Positions 9,064-16,589 of a stretch of 55,675 nt of DNA are shown in pieces. Made by a program: the position numbers and the translations under genes. Source of the DNA: an uncultured Ruminococcus sp. (GTDB lineage Bacteria > Bacillota > Clostridia > Oscillospirales > Ruminococcaceae); assembly GCA_947345935.1 (NCBI GenBank), contig CAMZZN010000012.1, forward strand, positions 1 to 55,675, written 5' to 3'. How positions within the stretch are numbered: position 1 is the first letter of the stretch; every line of letters begins with the position of its first letter. Under the pieces are notes generated by a model. That model saw nothing but the letters and a program-made list of their open reading frames with translations, was not told where the DNA came from and searched no databases.

Positions 9064-10085
9064 TGTTCAGAAAAATTACATCTGAAAAACTGGATCAATT
9101 TTTTCAGTCGATCTCAGCTAAACAGAGTCTCTACATCCCTGTTGATCGTGAGGACGGAGCTGCGGAATTCAGAAAGTATACAAACGGCATGAAACTAAGC
9201 AATGCGCTTAATACCGTACGGAGCGCCAAGGATTTTTTCTTTCCTCAGACAGAGAATCTTGCGGCTTTTAAAATGGAAGGCAAAAAAATTGAGGTAAAGG
9301 ATATAAGAGAAGAATGCGAAGATTTTGTTATCTTCGGAGTCAGAGGCTGCGATGCAAGAAGCTTTGACATTCTTGACAAGGTATATCTTGTTGATCCTGT
9401 AGACAGCTTTTACAAGAATCGCCGTGAGCACGGAACTGTCGTGACAATGGCGTGCACACATCCTTCCGAGACTTGCTTCTGCACTGCGTTCGGCATAGAT
9501 CCTACCATGCCCGGCGGCGATGTTACGGCATTTCCCGACGGCGACGGTTTCTTCCTTATGGCTAATACGGAAAAAGGAGAAAAACTGATCGCTGATATTA
9601 ATGATCTTCTTGAAGACGGAGACACGGAAAAACTCAACGCAGTTCAGGAAAATACAAGAAACGTTCTGAAAAAGCTTCCGCTTGCAGATCTTTCTACTGA
9701 ATCCTTTGGCGGAGAGCGTCTTAACGAGCTTTTCAATTCTGATAAATGGGCAGGACTTTCCGAGAGCTGTCTTGGCTGCGGAACTTGTACGTTTGTCTGC
9801 CCGACCTGTCAGTGCTACGATATAAAGGATTTTAATACCGGCGACGGCATCGTTCGTTTCCGCTGCTGGGATTCTTGTATGTATTCTGATTTTACAAAAA
9901 TGGCTCACGGCAACCCCAGAGTATCTCAGCTTGAACGCTTCCGTCAGAGATTTATGCACAAACTGGTATATTTTCCGGCTAATAATAACGGAGAATTCGG
10001 TTGCGTAGGTTGCGGACGCTGTCTCCAGAAGTGTCCTATATCCATGAATATCGTTAAAGTCATGAAAGCATTGGAGGTCAAGTGA
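9063..10085 (+). CDS. flxB: FlxB-like iron-sulfur subunit (sulfhydrogenase beta / HydB family)
   Basis: The protein of 340 residues resembles the beta subunit of NAD(P)-linked sulfhydrogenases. The N-terminal domain has GVRGCDARSFDILDKV and the cysteine pair in SETCFCTAFG. The C-terminal half has two cluster motifs, CLGCGTCTFVCPTCQCYD and CVGCGRCLQKCP. It starts at the last base of the flxC stop codon (TAATG) and its stop overlaps the flxA start (ATGA). Its likely role is moving electrons from the flavin of FlxA to the Hdr core. No hydrogenase genes are present, so a hydrogenase role is not supported here. Confidence 0.82.
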   Translation: MFRKITSEKLDQFFQSISAKQSLYIPVDREDGAAEFRKYTNGMKLSNALNTVRSAKDFFFPQTENLAAFKMEGKKIEVKDIREECEDFVIFGVRGCDARSFDILDKVYLVDPVDSFYKNRREHGTVVTMACTHPSETCFCTAFGIDPTMPGGDVTAFPDGDGFFLMANTEKGEKLIADINDLLEDGDTEKLNAVQENTRNVLKKLPLADLSTESFGGERLNELFNSDKWAGLSESCLGCGTCTFVCPTCQCYDIKDFNTGDGIVRFRCWDSCMYSDFTKMAHGNPRVSQLERFRQRFMHKLVYFPANNNGEFGCVGCGRCLQKCPISMNIVKVMKALEVK

Positions 10086-10915
10086 TGAATACAAATGATA
10101 CTCTGATACCGCTGCTTGGTATCGTTACCGATATACGTCAGGACACTCCCGATGTCAAGACTTTCCGGGTAGTTGCTCCGGACGGTGGAAAGGTCTTTGA
10201 GCATATGCCCGGTCAGTGTGCGATGCTGTCTATTCCGGGAGTAGGCGAGGGAATGTTTTCCATTACTTCGTCGCCAACAAATAAGGAATTTATGGAATTC
10301 AGCATTAAAAAATGCGGTTGTCTCACTACATGGTTACATCAGATGGACGTAGGACAGATGATAACTATAAGAGGTCCATACGGCAACGCTTTTCCGGTGG
10401 AAACAGAACTCAAAGGAAAAAACCTGCTTTTTGTTGCAGGAGGAATCGGTCTTGCACCGCTCCGTTCCGTTATAAATTATGTCCGTGACAACCGGAGCAA
10501 TTACGGCAGCGTCAGGATAGTTTACGGTTCACGTTCAAAAGATGATCTGGTCGACTATAAGGAGATCATTGATGAATGGATGAACGACGAAGGGATTGAA
10601 GTTAATCTTACAATAGATAATCCCCAGGATGGCTGGGACGGTCACGTAGGATTTGTTCCGAACTATGTCAAGGAGCTGAACCCGTCTACAGACAGTACAG
10701 TCCTTGTCTGCGGTCCGCCTGTCATGATAAAGTTTACTCTTGCCGGACTTAAAGAACTCGGATTTGAGGAAACCCAGGTCTATACTACAATGGAGCTGCG
10801 TATGAAATGCGGCGTAGGCAAGTGCGGACGATGTAATATAGGCAATAAATATGTCTGCAAGGACGGTCCGGTGTTTAGGTTTGATGAACTCGGAGAACTT
10901 CCGGATGAATATTGA
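10085..10915 (+). CDS. flxA: FlxA-like FAD/NAD(P)-binding reductase subunit
   Basis: The probable NAD(P)H entry point of the complex. It belongs to the ferredoxin-NADP reductase fold, like sulfhydrogenase gamma and PyrK. GMFSITSSP fits the FAD-binding RxxS-type motif, GGIGLAPLRSVI is the pyridine-nucleotide-binding loop, and VCGPPVMIKFT is the C-terminal nucleotide signature. The tail carries four cysteines (MKCGVGKCGRC and YVC) for a [2Fe-2S] cluster. Start ATG 10085 overlaps the flxB stop and has GGAGG seven bases upstream. NADH rather than NADPH is inferred from the Flx precedent and the neighbouring rex. Confidence 0.88.
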   Translation: MNTNDTLIPLLGIVTDIRQDTPDVKTFRVVAPDGGKVFEHMPGQCAMLSIPGVGEGMFSITSSPTNKEFMEFSIKKCGCLTTWLHQMDVGQMITIRGPYGNAFPVETELKGKNLLFVAGGIGLAPLRSVINYVRDNRSNYGSVRIVYGSRSKDDLVDYKEIIDEWMNDEGIEVNLTIDNPQDGWDGHVGFVPNYVKELNPSTDSTVLVCGPPVMIKFTLAGLKELGFEETQVYTTMELRMKCGVGKCGRCNIGNKYVCKDGPVFRFDELGELPDEY

Positions 10916-10951
10916 TGCAATTCGTATGAATCAGATATAAGGAGTAATGTC

Positions 10952-11626
10952 ATGGAAAATAAAATAAACGTTTTCCTGTTCGGTAAAAAGTATCAGGTAC
11001 CGGCAGGTCTTACGATAATGACAGCTATGGAATATGCCGGCTATGAGCTGGTAAGAGGCTGCGGATGCAGAAACGGTTTCTGCGGAGCCTGTGCCACTAT
11101 CTACAGGATAAAAGACAAGCAGGAGCTTCACGCCTGTCTTGCCTGTCAGACTGAAGTCCAGGAAGGAATGTACGTTGCAACGCTGCCGTTTTTCCCACTT
11201 GTAAAACAGGTCTACAACATTAATGAGATCAAGCCAACCGAGCAGATCATGATGCAGCTTTATCCTGAGATCTACTGCTGCATCGGATGCAATGCTTGCA
11301 CCAAGGCGTGTACTCAGGAACTCAGTGTAATGCAGTATATCGCTCATGCCCAGAGAGGGGAGTACGACAAGTGCGCCGAACTCAGCTTCGACTGCGTTAT
11401 GTGCGGAGTGTGCTCGTCAAGATGTCCGGCAGGTATTTCGCATCCCCAGGTCGCAATGCTGGCAAGACGTCTCAACGGAAAATATATTGCTCCGGACTGC
11501 GATCATCTTGAAGAACGTGTAAAGGAGATCAGCGACGGAATGTATAACGATCTGATCGAAAATCTCATGCAGAAGCCTGTTGAAGAGATCAAGGAACTTT
11601 ACAATAATCGTGAGATCGAGAAGTAA
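10952..11626 (+). CDS. Fumarate reductase-type iron-sulfur protein with two [4Fe-4S] motifs
   Basis: The 224-residue protein is built like SdhB/FrdB. An N-terminal [2Fe-2S] plant-type domain has CGCRNGFCGAC and CLAC, followed by two cluster motifs, CIGCNACTKAC (C110-C120) and CVMCGVCSSRCP (C148-C158). In quinone-reactive SdhB/FrdB the last motif lacks its second Cys and binds [3Fe-4S]. Here Cys is present (C151), so a [4Fe-4S] is expected, as in methanogen TfrB and HdrC. Translation restarts with GGAG after a 36-base gap behind flxA, and AAGGAGG leads into the flavoprotein. It probably wires HdrB/C to the flavoprotein. No cytochrome b or membrane-anchor gene is present. Confidence 0.88.
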   Translation: MENKINVFLFGKKYQVPAGLTIMTAMEYAGYELVRGCGCRNGFCGACATIYRIKDKQELHACLACQTEVQEGMYVATLPFFPLVKQVYNINEIKPTEQIMMQLYPEIYCCIGCNACTKACTQELSVMQYIAHAQRGEYDKCAELSFDCVMCGVCSSRCPAGISHPQVAMLARRLNGKYIAPDCDHLEERVKEISDGMYNDLIENLMQKPVEEIKELYNNREIEK

Positions 11627-11640
11627 GGAGGAGCAGAGCT

Positions 11641-13242
11641 ATGTACAAAATTGAAAAGCTGAACGAGCTGGCAAAAATCGTTGCCGAAAAGAGAGAAAAA
11701 AACGCTTCTCTTGAGCCAAGAAGAATGACGGCAGAGGAAAAGGATTCTCTGCTTGCCGAGTTTCACCCCGATTACAAGCAGAATGAATTTACTGTGCTTT
11801 CTGCCGGCGTAAACAAAGGAGAAAAAGTCCCCACACAGCTTGCAGAGCTGCTTCAGGGCAGAAGCCGTATAAGCGCAGCCGACGTTGATCTTTCAGCTCC
11901 AGACTATGATACAGACGTTCTTATCATTGGCGGCGGCGGCGCAGGAGCTTCCGCAGCGATTGAAGCTGATCAGGCAGGAGTAAAGGCAATGATCGTAACA
12001 AAGCTTCGTATTGGCGATGCTAATACCATGATGGCAGAGGGAGGCATTCAGGCAGCCGACAAGCCTAACGATTCTCCGGCTGTTCACTATCTGGACGCTT
12101 TCGGCGGCGGTCATTTTGCCGCAAAGCCTGAGCTTGTAAAAACTCTTGTAACAAAAGCTCCTGAAGCAATAAAGTGGCTTAATGAACTGGGAGTAGAGTT
12201 TGACAAGGAAGCTGACGGAACAATGATAACTACTCACGGCGGAGGTACGTCGAGAAAGAGAATGCATGCTGCCAAGGACTATACCGGAGCAGAGATAATG
12301 AGAACCCTCCGTGACGAAGTGCTTAACAGAGGTATCCCGGTCGTTGACTTTACAGCAGCTGTTGAGATCATTCTTGATAATAAGGGAAATGCTGCCGGAG
12401 CCGTTCTTATGAACATGGAAACAAAAGAACTTCTTGTTGCAAAGGCAAAAACCGTTATCATTGCGACTGGAGGTGCGGGCCGTCTCCATTATCAGGGATT
12501 CCCGACATCAAATCATTACGGAGCTACAGCTGATGGTCTTATTCTTGGCTATAGAGTCGGAGCAAAGCTTCTTTATGCTGATACGCTTCAGTATCATCCG
12601 ACCGGAACTGGTTATCCTGAACAGATCTTTGGCGCTCTTGTTACAGAAAAAGTGCGTTCACTGGGAGCAAAACTGGTAAATATTGATGGTGAAGTATTCA
12701 TGCATCCCCTTGAAACAAGAGACGTAACAGCTGCTTCTATTATCCGTGAATGTACTGCGAGAGGCAAGGGTGTGGAGACTAATCTCGGCAGCGCCGTATG
12801 GCTCGATACACCTATGATAGAGTATAAAAACGGCGAGGGAACTATTGAGAAGCGCATTCCTGCAATGATGAGGATGTTCGGCAAATACGGCATAGATATC
12901 CGCAAAGAACCGATCCTCGTATACCCGACGCTTCATTATCAGAACGGAGGTCTGGAGATTGCTCCGGATTGCGCTACAGGCGTTGAGAATCTTTACGCTG
13001 CTGGAGAAGTGGCAGGCGGAATCCACGGAAGAAACCGCCTTATGGGAAATTCGCTTCTTGACGTTATTGTATTCGGAAGGAACGCAGGTATCCATGCTGC
13101 CGCAAAGGCAAAGGAAACGGACGCTCCGCAGGGTCTGACTCTTGAGCATATCAGCCGCTTCAACAGTGAACTTGCTGCTTCCGGACTTGATTCAAAGGTT
13201 CAGTCACCCATGCTTCTTCCGAAGTATGCACGTAAAAAATAA
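11641..13242 (+). CDS. Fumarate reductase/succinate dehydrogenase-type flavoprotein, soluble
   Basis: The 533-residue protein belongs to the SdhA/FrdA/NadB/AprA flavoprotein family. The FAD-binding motif IIGGGGAGASAAIEADQAG begins near residue 97. Residues matching the dicarboxylate site are visible: HPTGTG, R339 in TEKVRSLG (the proton-shuttle Arg), H432 in LHYQNGG and R466 in GRNRLMGN. The His that carries covalent FAD in SdhA/FrdA is replaced by N128 (ANTMMAEGG), so FAD is probably non-covalent. There is no signal peptide, so it is cytosolic. L-aspartate oxidase is an alternative, but the adjacent SdhB-like protein and the absence of nadA/nadC argue for fumarate reduction. It is last in the redox run, before a hairpin. 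Confidence 0.85.
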   Translation: MYKIEKLNELAKIVAEKREKNASLEPRRMTAEEKDSLLAEFHPDYKQNEFTVLSAGVNKGEKVPTQLAELLQGRSRISAADVDLSAPDYDTDVLIIGGGGAGASAAIEADQAGVKAMIVTKLRIGDANTMMAEGGIQAADKPNDSPAVHYLDAFGGGHFAAKPELVKTLVTKAPEAIKWLNELGVEFDKEADGTMITTHGGGTSRKRMHAAKDYTGAEIMRTLRDEVLNRGIPVVDFTAAVEIILDNKGNAAGAVLMNMETKELLVAKAKTVIIATGGAGRLHYQGFPTSNHYGATADGLILGYRVGAKLLYADTLQYHPTGTGYPEQIFGALVTEKVRSLGAKLVNIDGEVFMHPLETRDVTAASIIRECTARGKGVETNLGSAVWLDTPMIEYKNGEGTIEKRIPAMMRMFGKYGIDIRKEPILVYPTLHYQNGGLEIAPDCATGVENLYAAGEVAGGIHGRNRLMGNSLLDVIVFGRNAGIHAAAKAKETDAPQGLTLEHISRFNSELAASGLDSKVQSPMLLPKYARKK

Positions 13243-13247
13243 CTAAT

Positions 13248-13282
13248 ACACCGTGCAAAGCGGTTTAAGCTTTGTACGGTGT
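13248..13282 (+). terminator. Hairpin after the fumarate reductase flavoprotein gene
   Basis: A 14-bp stem with one G-T wobble (ACACCGTGCAAAGC with its complement) and a 7-base loop. It is followed by TATCATTGATTT, which is a poor T-run. It may terminate weakly, or protect the 3' end of the upstream mRNA while letting some transcription reach the exporter gene 38 bases on. Confidence 0.55.
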
Positions 13283-13319
13283 TATCATTGATTTAATTTA
13301 AAAAAGAGGTAATGATCGC

Positions 13320-14525
13320 ATGGAACTTTTTAATGGAATCCTTTCCATTCATGGTGTTTCCTTCCTGATGGTCTCAGTCATTGCAATTGCTGCATTGGGT
13401 TATATACTCGGAAGGATCACTATTAAAGGAGTGTCGCTTGGCACAGCTGGGGTTTTTATAATCGCTCTTATTTACGGCTGCGTTTTCTATAAAGAGCTGT
13501 CAAATGAAATAAATACAGATTTTGTCTCCAATGCACTTAAAATTGTTGATAATCTCGGACTCATTCTTTTTGTCACCGCAGTCGGCTTTATTGCCGGTCC
13601 GAATTTCTTTGGAAATTTCAAGAAAAATTTCAAATCATACGTCGTACTTGCTCTGATAATTATACTGAGCGGAGGACTTGCTTGTGCCGGATGTATTGCA
13701 GTGGGAAGTCATTTCAGCGATGTAAGCTCCAAGGAATTTACAGCTATTATGGTAGGTATCCTGTCAGGAGCTTTGACGAGTACTCCCGGTTTTTCAGCAT
13801 CAAAAGACGCTGTCGGCGCTGATCTTGAGGGAGCAGTTTCCGTTGGATACGGAATAGCCTATATCTTCGGGGTTGTAGGCGTTGTACTTTTTGTGCAGAT
13901 AATCCCCAAACTGCTCAGGGCAGATATGTCTGCCGAACGTGAAAAGCTTTTGGTTTCAGATGAAAAGAAAGATAAAAATGATAAGAAAAGCAGTTTCATT
14001 GAAATGGATAGCTTCGGCATTATGCCCTTTGCTCTTGCTGCCGTTATAGGAATCGTGCTTGGTTCCTTCAAATATAATAACTTCTCACTTTCAACCACGG
14101 GAGGATGTCTTTTGACTGCTCTCATTTTTGGACATTTCGGTCATATCGGCCCTGTTTCCTTAATGCCGAAGGATTCAACTCTCAAGGTTTTCCGTGAACT
14201 CGGACTGATGTTTTTCCTTATCGGAGCCGGAGTATCGGGAGGAGCAAGATTTGCAGAATATTTCAAACCGATCTATTTTGTTTACGGTATGATAATGACG
14301 CTCCTGCCAATGATAATCGGATTCCTGTTTGCAAAGTATGTATTGAAACTCAACCTGCTTAATAACCTTGGTTCATTAACCGGAGGCATGACATCGACTC
14401 CGGCTTTGGGAACGCTTATCAGTACTGCTGGAACAGAGAATGTGGCTTCGGCATATGCGGCAACATATCCGGTAGCGTTGATATCAGTTGTACTTGTTTC
14501 ACAGTTTATAGTAATGATCTTCTGA
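13320..14525 (+). CDS. Aspartate:alanine-exchanger (AAE) family membrane carrier, predicted succinate/dicarboxylate exporter
   Basis: A 401-residue integral membrane protein with two homologous halves. Each half ends in a similar motif, LSGALTSTPGF and LTGGMTSTPALG, the duplicated signature of the YidE/YbjL/AspT domain. About ten hydrophobic helices are visible. The halves are joined by a short charged linker (KLLVSDEKKDKNDKK), and the TrkA-C domains found in AspT and YidE are absent. The family includes AspT (aspartate/alanine antiport) and SucE of Corynebacterium (succinate export). Position right behind the fumarate reductase genes makes succinate export the natural guess. The family is well supported; the substrate is inferred. 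Confidence 0.75.
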   Translation: MELFNGILSIHGVSFLMVSVIAIAALGYILGRITIKGVSLGTAGVFIIALIYGCVFYKELSNEINTDFVSNALKIVDNLGLILFVTAVGFIAGPNFFGNFKKNFKSYVVLALIIILSGGLACAGCIAVGSHFSDVSSKEFTAIMVGILSGALTSTPGFSASKDAVGADLEGAVSVGYGIAYIFGVVGVVLFVQIIPKLLRADMSAEREKLLVSDEKKDKNDKKSSFIEMDSFGIMPFALAAVIGIVLGSFKYNNFSLSTTGGCLLTALIFGHFGHIGPVSLMPKDSTLKVFRELGLMFFLIGAGVSGGARFAEYFKPIYFVYGMIMTLLPMIIGFLFAKYVLKLNLLNNLGSLTGGMTSTPALGTLISTAGTENVASAYAATYPVALISVVLVSQFIVMIF

Positions 14526-14541
14526 CAATGAGGTGATAGAA

Positions 14542-15291
14542 ATGGCATATGCATTTGATGCTAAAAAAACAGCTAATGATTTGACGGAGTGGATAAGAGA
14601 CTACTTCAAGAGTACGGCTTCTCCTGAAACAAAGGCGGTTATTGGAATTTCCGGCGGAAAGGACAGTTCTGTTGCAGCGGCAATCTGCGTACAGGCTCTC
14701 GGAAAAGAACGTGTGATCGGAATAATGATGCCTCAGGGAGTGCAGACGGACATTGATTATAGCAGAAGGGTCTGTGATTTTCTTGATATCAAGGCTTATA
14801 CAATAAATATCGGCGCCACCGTTGCTTCCTTTATGGACGAGCTTAAAAAGCATATGGAGATGACGTCACAGGCAATAATAAATACTCCTGCCAGAATCCG
14901 GATGACTACCCTTTATGCAGCTGCGGCAGCCCTGGGTGGACGTGTGGTGAATACCTGCAATCTTTCAGAGGACTGGGTCGGATATTCTACCAAATACGGC
15001 GACGCAGCCGGTGACTTTTCACCGCTGTCCGATCTTACTGTAACGGAAGTTCTGGCTGTCGGGGACGAACTCGGACTGCCTTATGATATCGTTCATAAAG
15101 TACCCACTGATGGTCTTTGCGGAAAAACAGACGAAGAAAACCTTGGCTTCACATACGCTATGCTTGACCGCTACATTAGAGGAGAGGACGATCTGAGCAG
15201 TGTTCCGGATATCAAGGAGAAGATTGACGGGCTTCATGCTGCAAATCTGCACAAACTGATGCTGATGCCTAAATTTACACTGAAATATTAA
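14542..15291 (+). CDS. nadE: NH3-dependent NAD+ synthetase
   Basis: It converts deamido-NAD+ to NAD+ with ATP and ammonia. The 249-residue protein has the PP-loop ATP-binding motif SGGKDSSVAAA and the family stretches NTCNLSEDWVGY and KVPTDGLCGKTDEE. No N-terminal glutaminase domain is present, so ammonia is the donor. ATG 14542 is used because AGGTGA lies about six bases before it; the in-frame GTG at 14533 is part of that site. It follows the exporter by 16 bases, so it is probably co-transcribed. Linkage of NAD supply to an NADH-oxidising complex is sensible but not proven. Confidence 0.93.
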   Translation: MAYAFDAKKTANDLTEWIRDYFKSTASPETKAVIGISGGKDSSVAAAICVQALGKERVIGIMMPQGVQTDIDYSRRVCDFLDIKAYTINIGATVASFMDELKKHMEMTSQAIINTPARIRMTTLYAAAAALGGRVVNTCNLSEDWVGYSTKYGDAAGDFSPLSDLTVTEVLAVGDELGLPYDIVHKVPTDGLCGKTDEENLGFTYAMLDRYIRGEDDLSSVPDIKEKIDGLHAANLHKLMLMPKFTLKY

Positions 15292-15317
15292 GCGCTCTGT
15301 AATATGTATATTAATAT

Positions 15318-15346
15318 TTGACAAATCCGTTATTATATAGTATAAT
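15318..15346 (+). promoter_or_regulatory. Consensus sigma-A promoter of thrH
   Basis: TTGACA at 15318-15323 and TATAAT at 15341-15346 are separated by exactly 17 bases. Both hexamers are perfect. The start point would fall near 15353, giving a short leader to the thrH ATG at 15380. Confidence 0.88.
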
Positions 15347-15379
15347 AGAAATATAATTATTTTTACGGAGGAATTTACC

Positions 15380-15988
15380 ATGTCTATGTATATAACCTGC
15401 CTTGATCTTGAAGGCGTACTCGTACCGGAAATCTGGATCGCTTTTGCAGAAGCCAGCGGAATCCCTGAACTGAAACGTACCACCCGTGATGAGCCTGATT
15501 ATAACAAGCTTATGAACTGGCGTCTTGAGGTTCTCAAAGAACATGGTCTCGGATTGAAAGAAATTCAGGAGACTATTGCTAAAATTGATCCAATGCCCGG
15601 CGCAAAAGAGTTTCTTGATGAACTCCGTTCACTTTGCCAGGTAATTATTATCAGCGATACCTTTACACAGTTTGCCGCTCCTCTAATGAAGAAACTGGGT
15701 ATGCCAACTATTTTCTGCAATACTCTTGAAGTTGCTGAAAACGGGGAGATCACCGGGTTTAGAATGCGCTGTGAGCAGTCAAAACTGACTACGGTTAAAG
15801 CTCTCCAGTCTATTGGATACGAGACGATTGCCAGCGGTGACAGTTTTAATGATCTGGGAATGATAAAGGCAAGTAAAGCCGGATTCCTGTTCAGGAGCAC
15901 TGATGCGATCAAAGCTGATTATCCCGAATTGCCAGCATTTGAGTCATATGACGAATTGCTTGCTGCAATAAAAAAGGAACTTGTTTGA
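15380..15988 (+). CDS. thrH: ThrH-type phosphoserine phosphatase / phosphoserine:homoserine phosphotransferase
   Basis: A HAD-superfamily enzyme that in Pseudomonas dephosphorylates phosphoserine and can pass the phosphate to homoserine. The 202 residues match ThrH. Motif I reads LDLEGVLVPEIW, with the nucleophile Asp and, as in ThrH, Glu in place of the usual second Asp. Motif II is IIISDTFTQF and motif IV is SGDSFNDLGM. GGAGG lies nine bases before the ATG. It has its own consensus promoter and a strong terminator, so it is a single-gene transcript. The role is serine (and perhaps threonine) biosynthesis; the split between activities cannot be read from sequence. Confidence 0.88.
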   Translation: MSMYITCLDLEGVLVPEIWIAFAEASGIPELKRTTRDEPDYNKLMNWRLEVLKEHGLGLKEIQETIAKIDPMPGAKEFLDELRSLCQVIIISDTFTQFAAPLMKKLGMPTIFCNTLEVAENGEITGFRMRCEQSKLTTVKALQSIGYETIASGDSFNDLGMIKASKAGFLFRSTDAIKADYPELPAFESYDELLAAIKKELV

Positions 15989-16012
15989 TCTATATAAAAG
16001 ATTATGAATCGG

Positions 16013-16044
16013 AAACGGCATCCCGTAAAGAGATGCCGTTTTTT
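16013..16044 (+). terminator. Intrinsic terminator of thrH
   Basis: A ten-base stem, AAACGGCATC with its complement, and a nine-base loop, followed by TTTTTT on the + strand. It sits between the convergent thrH and sortase genes, its 3' T-run reaching the sortase stop codon. Confidence 0.88.
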
Positions 16045-16589
16045 CATGTTTTCAGAATTCCTACAATAACCTGACGCTGAGTTCCGTCATCGGTACAGGT
16101 GATAATAGTGATCCTGTCATCACCAAAGTCGTTCAGTATCCATGTTTCGTCCGGTTCAACAATAAATTTATCCGTGACGGTATATTTATAACGATTTTTT
16201 TTCTTATCATAGAGAATGATCTCCATGCCGTTGTCTGCTTTTTTCAGATTATTGAAATATTCTTTGTAAATAACGCTGCTATGACCTGCGATACAGTAAT
16301 TGCCGGAACCAGGAATGCCCGTTCCCTCAAAATGGCCGGCAGCTCTGGATAATGTTGCTTTGTCTGTTCCTTCAAGAACAGGAGCTTTGATTTTAAGGTC
16401 TTGAATTTCTACTACAGCGTTTTCCTTAAAGAGCTTTTGTCTCTCGATATATCTTCTGATTTTTCTAACACCAAAAAATCCCAGGATAACTATGCCTGTT
16501 ATTATTGCAATGAGCCCTGTTATAAACAGAGCCCATTGCTTTTTTGTTCGTTCTTTTCTGGTATCAGCATCAATCTGATTATTCATCAT
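16044..16589 (-). CDS. Class D-like sortase
   Basis: A membrane-anchored transpeptidase that links LPXTG-type proteins to the cell wall. The 181-residue protein has a basic N-terminus, one membrane helix (ALFITGLIAIITGIVILGFF) and an extracellular sortase barrel. Catalytic residues are seen as His in CIAGHSSV, Cys in IITCTDDG and Arg in TQRQVIVG. The Pro-rich and long N-terminal extensions of class C (pilin) sortases are missing, and the short TC-type active site fits class D/E. It overlaps the end of the LPXTG gene, so it most likely anchors that neighbour. Confidence 0.85.
   Translation of the reverse strand: MMNNQIDADTRKERTKKQWALFITGLIAIITGIVILGFFGVRKIRRYIERQKLFKENAVVEIQDLKIKAPVLEGTDKATLSRAAGHFEGTGIPGSGNYCIAGHSSVIYKEYFNNLKKADNGMEIILYDKKKNRYKYTVTDKFIVEPDETWILNDFGDDRITIITCTDDGTQRQVIVGILKT

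Noticed and set aside
9063-10085. Hydrogenase beta subunit
   Set aside because: The family resemblance is real, but no [NiFe] or [FeFe] catalytic subunit is encoded nearby; the Flx role fits better.
11641-13242. L-aspartate oxidase (nadB)
   Set aside because: The paired SdhB-like FeS gene, the Hdr/Flx context and absence of nadA/nadC favour fumarate reductase; nadE nearby alone is not enough. Left as an alternative.
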